Source of the DNA: Hymenobacter armeniacus
GTDB taxonomy: Bacteria > Bacteroidota > Bacteroidia > Cytophagales > Hymenobacteraceae
Direction of reading: 5' to 3'
Assembly (NCBI RefSeq): GCF_014699055.1
Contig: NZ_JACXAC010000008.1
Coordinates: forward strand, 1-64,000
DNA: 64,000 bases
The position numbers and the translations under genes were made by a program. The notes under the pieces were generated by a model, which was given only the letters and a program-made list of their open reading frames with translations, was not told where the DNA came from and did no database searches. Each line of letters begins with the position of its first letter. Positions within the stretch are counted from its first letter, which is position 1. Positions 59,921 through 64,000 of this stretch are shown here, in pieces.

Positions 59921-62248
59921 ATGCTTCGTTCTTACGCTTTTTTGCTGGCGCTGCTGGCTTTTTCCATCGGGGCGCGGGCCCAGTCGGCCAGCCGCTTCGG
60001 GTTTGAGTACCGGGCCGCGGGCAAGGTGGTGCAGGGCACCGACACCCTGGCTAACGCCTGGGCCGGCGGCCTCAATACTCCGCAGTTCAGCACCATCGAC
60101 CTGAACAACGACGGCCAGCCCGACCTCTATGCCTTCGACCACGAAAGCAGCCGCAGCTACACCTTCCTGAACGTGGCCGCGCCCGGCACCACGGCCGGCC
60201 GCCGTTGGCTGTATGCCCCCCAATACGAATCCATTTTCCCCGACAGCCTGCGCGGCTGGGCCCTGCTGCGCGATTACGACTGCGACGGTCGCGCCGACCT
60301 CTTCACCTACGTGAACGGCGGCAACATTGCCGTGCTGCGCAACGTGCTGGTCAACGGGCAGGTGCAGTTCCAGTTGACCACCCGCCAACTGCGGTTTTCG
60401 GGCAATTTTACGGGCACGGCCAACCTCACGGTGGGCGGCTACAACCTGCCGGCCATCCAGGACGTGAACGGCGACGGCAAGCTTGACATCATGACCTATG
60501 ATTTCATCAACGCCGTCTACATTGAGCAATACCTCAACACCAGCCCCGGCACCTGCGGCAGCGCCCTCACTTTCCGGCTGAACACCGACAACTGGGGCAG
60601 CCTGCGCGCCTGCGGCGGCTGCGCCGAATACATGTTCAACGGCCAGGCCTGCTTCACGGCCAACAAAACCCTGCACACCGGCGGCCACAGCCTGCTGCTG
60701 GTGGACCTGGACGGCGACGGCGACCAGGACCTGCTCGATGGCCGCGACAACTGCCCCGAGCTGGTGCGCTTGCTCAACCAGGGCACCACGGCGGCGCCGG
60801 TGCTCACGCAGGCCAGCATCAGCGCCAGCTTCCCGTCGGCGGCGGCGCCGGCCCGGGTGCCGGTGTTTCCGGCCGGGTATTCGTTCGACGCCAACTTCGA
60901 CGGCCGCCCCGACCTGGTGGTGGCGCCCAACATGCTGAACAACCAGGCCGACCTGGTGAGCATGCGCAACAACGTGCAGCTCTTCACCAACTCGGCCGCC
61001 AGCGGCGCGCCCGCCTTCGCCAAGCAAACCGACGCCTTCCTGCAGAACACGATGATAGACGTGAGCGAAGGCGCCGCGCCGGCTTTCGGCGACCTCGACG
61101 GCGACGGCCTGACCGACCTGCTGGTGGCCAACCACGCCGACCGCGTGAACAACGTGTACCGCGCCACCATTGCCTACTACCACAACTCGGGCACGCGCGC
61201 CCAGCCGGTGTTTCAGCTGGTGAGCACTGACTACCTGGGGCTGAGCGCCCAACGCTTGCTGGCCATCAAACCTTTCCTGGTCGATTTGAACCGCGACGGC
61301 GCCCTCGACCTGGTGTACGCGGCCTGGGACCGGGGCACCAACGTGTTCACCTACATCCTGAACACGGCCCGCCCCGGCCAGCCGGCGGCGTACGACCCCA
61401 GCACGGCCGTCATATTCAAGCCGCAGGGCCCTGCCACCACCTCGCCGCCCGCCAACCCCGCGCCCACCCAAGGTGTGCTGCCCTACACCATGGGCGACGT
61501 GCCGTGCTTCACCGACGTGGACAACGACGGCTTCGTCGACCTGCTCATCGGCACCAACGAGGTGCGCGAGCCGGGCATGTCGCTGCGCTACTTCCGCAAC
61601 CGCGGCCGTGGGCGCCTGGACAGCGCTTTTGTGTTGGTGAATAACGACTTTGGGCGCATTCGCACCGCCACCGGCGCGCGCCCCGACAACCTGGCCCCCA
61701 GCGTGGCCGACTTCGACGGCGACGGCTTGCCCGACCTGCTCACGGCCGACGCCACGGGCTACCTGCGGCTGTTCAGCAACTACCGCGCGCAGGTGGGCAT
61801 CTTCCTGGAACGTACCGATTTGCTCTACAACTCCCTCACCAACAGCTACGAGCCCACCCGCCTCGGCCTCGACCCCTACTCTTACTACGGCCTGGCCGCG
61901 GCCGACGTCAACGGCGACGGCGCCCCCGAGCTGCTGGTGGGCACCCAGGCCGGGGGGCTGCTCAGCTTCGGCACCCGCAACCGCGTGCTCACGGCCACCC
62001 GCGCCGAAGCCGCCGCGGCGCTGGCCCTGAGCGTGTACCCCAACCCGGCCTCGGCCTCGGCCACCGTCGAAACCGCCAGCCCCACCCGCCTCACCCTGCT
62101 CGACCTTACCGGCCGCGTGGTGCGCACCCTTGATGGTGCCCAACGCCGCCACGTCCTCAACCTCAGCGGCCTGGCCGCTGGCGTGTACGTGGTGCGTGCC
62201 GTGGGTGCCGATGGCGCCACCGCCGTGCAGCGCCTGGCCGTGCAGTAG
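59921..62248 (+). CDS. FG-GAP/VCBS repeat surface protein with T9SS sorting domain
   Basis: A 775-residue exported protein from the ATG at 59921 (MLRSYAFLLALLAFSIGARA); an upstream in-frame TTG is not used. At least nine calcium-binding repeats of the form DxDxDGxxDL are spread over the mature protein (DLNNDGQPDLYAFD, DYDCDGRADLF, DVNGDGKLDIM, DLDGDGDQDLL, DLDGDGLTDLLVA, DVDNDGFVDLLIG, DFDGDGLPDLL, DVNGDGAPELLVG). They indicate an integrin-like beta-propeller. The last 70 residues (LALSVYPNPASASATVETAS ... VQRLAVQ) are a T9SS sorting domain. It is a candidate adhesin. A terminator and a REP-like repeat follow. Confidence 0.9.
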   Translation: MLRSYAFLLALLAFSIGARAQSASRFGFEYRAAGKVVQGTDTLANAWAGGLNTPQFSTIDLNNDGQPDLYAFDHESSRSYTFLNVAAPGTTAGRRWLYAPQYESIFPDSLRGWALLRDYDCDGRADLFTYVNGGNIAVLRNVLVNGQVQFQLTTRQLRFSGNFTGTANLTVGGYNLPAIQDVNGDGKLDIMTYDFINAVYIEQYLNTSPGTCGSALTFRLNTDNWGSLRACGGCAEYMFNGQACFTANKTLHTGGHSLLLVDLDGDGDQDLLDGRDNCPELVRLLNQGTTAAPVLTQASISASFPSAAAPARVPVFPAGYSFDANFDGRPDLVVAPNMLNNQADLVSMRNNVQLFTNSAASGAPAFAKQTDAFLQNTMIDVSEGAAPAFGDLDGDGLTDLLVANHADRVNNVYRATIAYYHNSGTRAQPVFQLVSTDYLGLSAQRLLAIKPFLVDLNRDGALDLVYAAWDRGTNVFTYILNTARPGQPAAYDPSTAVIFKPQGPATTSPPANPAPTQGVLPYTMGDVPCFTDVDNDGFVDLLIGTNEVREPGMSLRYFRNRGRGRLDSAFVLVNNDFGRIRTATGARPDNLAPSVADFDGDGLPDLLTADATGYLRLFSNYRAQVGIFLERTDLLYNSLTNSYEPTRLGLDPYSYYGLAAADVNGDGAPELLVGTQAGGLLSFGTRNRVLTATRAEAAAALALSVYPNPASASATVETASPTRLTLLDLTGRVVRTLDGAQRRHVLNLSGLAAGVYVVRAVGADGATAVQRLAVQ

Positions 62249-62270
62249 GGAGGTGAAGCGGTGGGCTGTC

Positions 62271-62470
62271 ATTGCGAGGCCGCAGGCCGTGGCAATCCGT
62301 CCTGTTCTCAGCAACCAAGGTAATAACTGTGACAAGCCTTTCTATACTGACCTCAACAACAAGCCCCGGCATTACACAGTGTCGGGGCTTGTTGTTGAAT
62401 TTGTCACAACTTAGGACTGGTCGTGAAGAGAGGAAGGATTGCCGCGCTGCGCTCGCAACGACAGGACAGC
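62271..62470. repeat. REP-like inverted arms enclosing a terminator
   Basis: The left arm (about 62268-62311, GTCATTGCGAGGCCGCAG then GCCGTGGCAATCC) and right arm (about 62431-62470, GGATTGCCGCGCTGCGCTCG then CAACGACAGG) are related in inverted orientation with gaps. From memory, similar repeats are scattered widely in Bacteroidota genomes. The terminator at 62354-62397 lies between the arms. Confidence 0.75.
62354..62397 (+). terminator. Terminator after the FG-GAP gene
   Basis: A perfect 15-bp stem (62354-62368, CAACAACAAGCCCCG, with 62383-62397) with a 14-base loop; it lacks a long T run. Confidence 0.7.
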
Positions 62471-62494
62471 TCCCCTCTATGATAAGCGTGCCTT

Positions 62495-63277
62495 TTAGCC
62501 AATCAACTCAAACGCATCCCCATCATTCAAGGCGGTGAACTTGGCGCGGAAATCATCCAGCTCAGCCTTTTTCAGGGTGTGCGTGAAAGTACCGGTCTGG
62601 TCGTGGGCTTCCACCAGGTAGCCGCCTTTGGCGTCGATGAGGGCCGAGTCGCCGCTGTAGGCGTGGCCCAGGCCATCGTGGCCAATGCGGTTCACGCCCA
62701 GGGCGCAGGCCACGTTTTCGATGGCGCGGGCGCGCAGCAGGGTGCGCCAGGCGGTGCGGCGCACGGCGGGCCAGTTGGCCACGTACAGCAGCAGGTCGTA
62801 GGGCTCATGGGGCTGGTTGCGGCTCCACACGGGGAAGCGCAGGTCGTAGCACACCAGCGGGCAGATGCGCCAGCCGCGCCATTCTTCCACCAGCCGCTCG
62901 CGGCCGGGCGTGTAGGTGTGCTGCTCGCCGGCCAGCGTGAAAAGGTGGCGCTTATTGTAGTAGCTCAGGCGGCCGTCGGGGCGCACCCAGAGCAGGCGGT
63001 TGTAGTAAGCGCCACCTTCCTCGATGATGACGCTGCCCGTGAGCACGGCGTCGAGCCGGGCGGCGTGGGCGCGCATCCACGCCACGGTGGGCCCGTCCAT
63101 GGGTTCGGCCAGCGTGGCAGCTTCCATGCTGAAGCCGGTGGTGAACATCTCGGGCAGCACCACGAGGTCGGTGGGGCCGTCGAGGCGGGCCAGGGCCAGG
63201 TCGAGGGTGGCGCGGTTGGCGGCGGCGTCCTGCCAGTGCAGCTCGGTTTGGAGGAAGGAGACGGTGAGGTCGGACAT
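62495..63277 (-). CDS. Nitrilase-family omega-amidase (YafV-like)
   Basis: A 260-residue carbon-nitrogen hydrolase. The Glu-Lys-Cys triad is visible: Glu in VVLPEMFTTGFSM, Lys in LSYYNKRHLFTLAGE and Cys in ICPLVCYDLRFPVW. YafV-type omega-amidases hydrolyse alpha-ketoglutaramate and alpha-ketosuccinamate formed by transaminases. The next gene upstream on the same strand encodes such a transaminase, with 18 bases between them, so the two form an operon. This pair recalls the glutamine transaminase-omega-amidase pathway in methionine salvage. Confidence 0.9.
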   Translation of the reverse strand: MSDLTVSFLQTELHWQDAAANRATLDLALARLDGPTDLVVLPEMFTTGFSMEAATLAEPMDGPTVAWMRAHAARLDAVLTGSVIIEEGGAYYNRLLWVRPDGRLSYYNKRHLFTLAGEQHTYTPGRERLVEEWRGWRICPLVCYDLRFPVWSRNQPHEPYDLLLYVANWPAVRRTAWRTLLRARAIENVACALGVNRIGHDGLGHAYSGDSALIDAKGGYLVEAHDQTGTFTHTLKKAELDDFRAKFTALNDGDAFELIG

Positions 63278-63295
63278 GGGAAGGAGGAAAGGTGC

Positions 63296-64000
63296 CTACC
63301 GCAGCCGCGCGGCCGCGGCTTCCAGCGTAGTGGCTTCTTTCGCAAAGCAAAACCGAATCAGCCCCTCGTCAAAACCGTTGTGGTAAAACGCCGACACGGG
63401 TATCACGGCTACGCCTTTCTCGCGGGCCAGGTATTGGGCAAACGCCAGGTCGGAGGCCGGCGAGAAGGCGTCGTAGCGGGCCAGCTGGAAGTAGCCGCCG
63501 GGCACGGGCAGTAAGTCCCAGCCTCCCTCGGTGAGCAGGGCCCGGAACTGGTCGCGCTTGGCCTGGTAGAAGGCGGCCAGGCCGCGGGCGTGGGCGTCGG
63601 CGGGGTCGGCTTCGAGGGCGTCGGCCAGGGCGTGCTGGGTGGGCGTGTTCACGGCGAAGGTGAGGAACTGGTGCACGCGCCGCACCTCGGTGGTGAGGGC
63701 CGGCGGGGCAATGCAGTAGCCCACTTTCCAGCCGGTGGCGTGATAAGTTTTGCCGAAGGACGAGAGCACGAAGCTGCGCTCGCGCAGCTCCGGGTGTTGG
63801 CGCGCGCTGCGGTGCCGGGTGCCGTCGAACACCAGGTGCTCGTACACTTCGTCGCTCAGCACCAAGGTGTTGGTGCCGGCCAGCAGCTTGGCCAGCGCGT
63901 CCCAGTCTTCGTTCGAAAACACGGCGCCGCTGGGGTTGTGGGGCGTGTTCACGAGCACCAGCCGGGTGCGGGCCGACACCACGCGGCGCACGGCGTCCCA
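63296..64000 (-). CDS. Pyridoxal-phosphate aminotransferase, methionine/glutamine type (5' end outside window)
   Basis: The C-terminal 235 residues of a class I/II aminotransferase; the N-terminus lies past 64000. Visible motifs are NTPHNPSGAVFSNEDWDAL, LVLSDEVYEHLVFDG with the PLP-ring Asp and Tyr, and SFGKTYHATGWKVGYCIAPP with the Schiff-base Lys; LIRFCFAKE near the C-terminus carries the carboxylate-binding Arg. The pattern fits the YbdL/kynurenine-aminotransferase-like group. It lies upstream of the omega-amidase gene, so it probably uses glutamine or methionine as donor and passes its keto-amide product on. Confidence 0.88.
   Translation of the reverse strand, partial: WDAVRRVVSARTRLVLVNTPHNPSGAVFSNEDWDALAKLLAGTNTLVLSDEVYEHLVFDGTRHRSARQHPELRERSFVLSSFGKTYHATGWKVGYCIAPPALTTEVRRVHQFLTFAVNTPTQHALADALEADPADAHARGLAAFYQAKRDQFRALLTEGGWDLLPVPGGYFQLARYDAFSPASDLAFAQYLAREKGVAVIPVSAFYHNGFDEGLIRFCFAKEATTLEAAAARLR

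Overview
The window is about 65% G+C and gene-dense, and reads as a chromosomal segment of a Bacteroidota (Cytophagales, Hymenobacteraceae) bacterium, most probably Hymenobacter. Supporting signs are a gliding-motility lipoprotein GldH, several exported proteins ending in type IX secretion (T9SS) sorting domains, an ECF sigma / FecR / STN-SusC / SusD set, Bacteroidota-type promoters (TTG about 20 bases before TAnnTTTG), and few Shine-Dalgarno sequences. The species assignment is inference from remembered protein families.

Layout. 1-4.5 kb: the Arg/Gly-rich 3' end of a cut gene (possibly RicT), gldH, a cold-shock protein, a long disordered protein, a secreted unknown and a DinB-like protein. 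4.5-12.6 kb: an outer-membrane barrel protein, a 2076-residue alpha-2-macroglobulin with a Cys-x-Glu-Gln thioester motif, and a secreted Ser/Lys-rich protein. 12.7-16.5 kb: a GH43 glycosidase, a YdeI-like protein, a second DinB-like protein and a 5'-truncated remnant. 16.5-21.1 kb: a patch of lower G+C with two unknown genes, each placed just after a copy of the GH92 3' end, then the GH92 mannosidase, an HNH protein and tRNA-Arg(CCU). 21.1-26.7 kb: an HD phosphohydrolase fused to a Pycsar-type membrane effector domain, and a metallophosphoesterase with a C-terminal Omp85 barrel. 27-35 kb: three T9SS cargo proteins (two M43 proteases and a beta-helix protein made of two 575-residue repeats). 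35.3-42.4 kb: sigma factor, FecR, SusC and SusD, a self-contained nutrient-sensing and uptake locus with no hydrolase of its own. 42.4-46.9 kb: two small exported proteins, then SixA and polyphosphate kinase. 46.9-56.6 kb: a reprolysin-type T9SS protease, an outer-membrane protein, HflX, an M16 peptidase and a small cytochrome c. 56.7-64 kb: a glycosyltransferase and an RmlC-type epimerase, MurF, an FG-GAP T9SS protein, an omega-amidase, and a methionine-type aminotransferase cut by the window end.

The genes fall into three themes: envelope and surface biology (GldH, T9SS cargo, SusCD, barrels, A2M, MurF, sugar transferase), proteolysis and glycan breakdown, and housekeeping (HflX, Ppk, cold shock, omega-amidase with aminotransferase). 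Intergenic space carries perfect-stem terminators and at least four kinds of dispersed palindromic repeat. One repeat family occurs four times and flanks ppk on both sides. The most unusual structures are the duplicated GH92 3' end enclosing one small membrane-protein gene, the HD-PycTM fusion, and the phosphoesterase / kinase-like / Omp85 protein.
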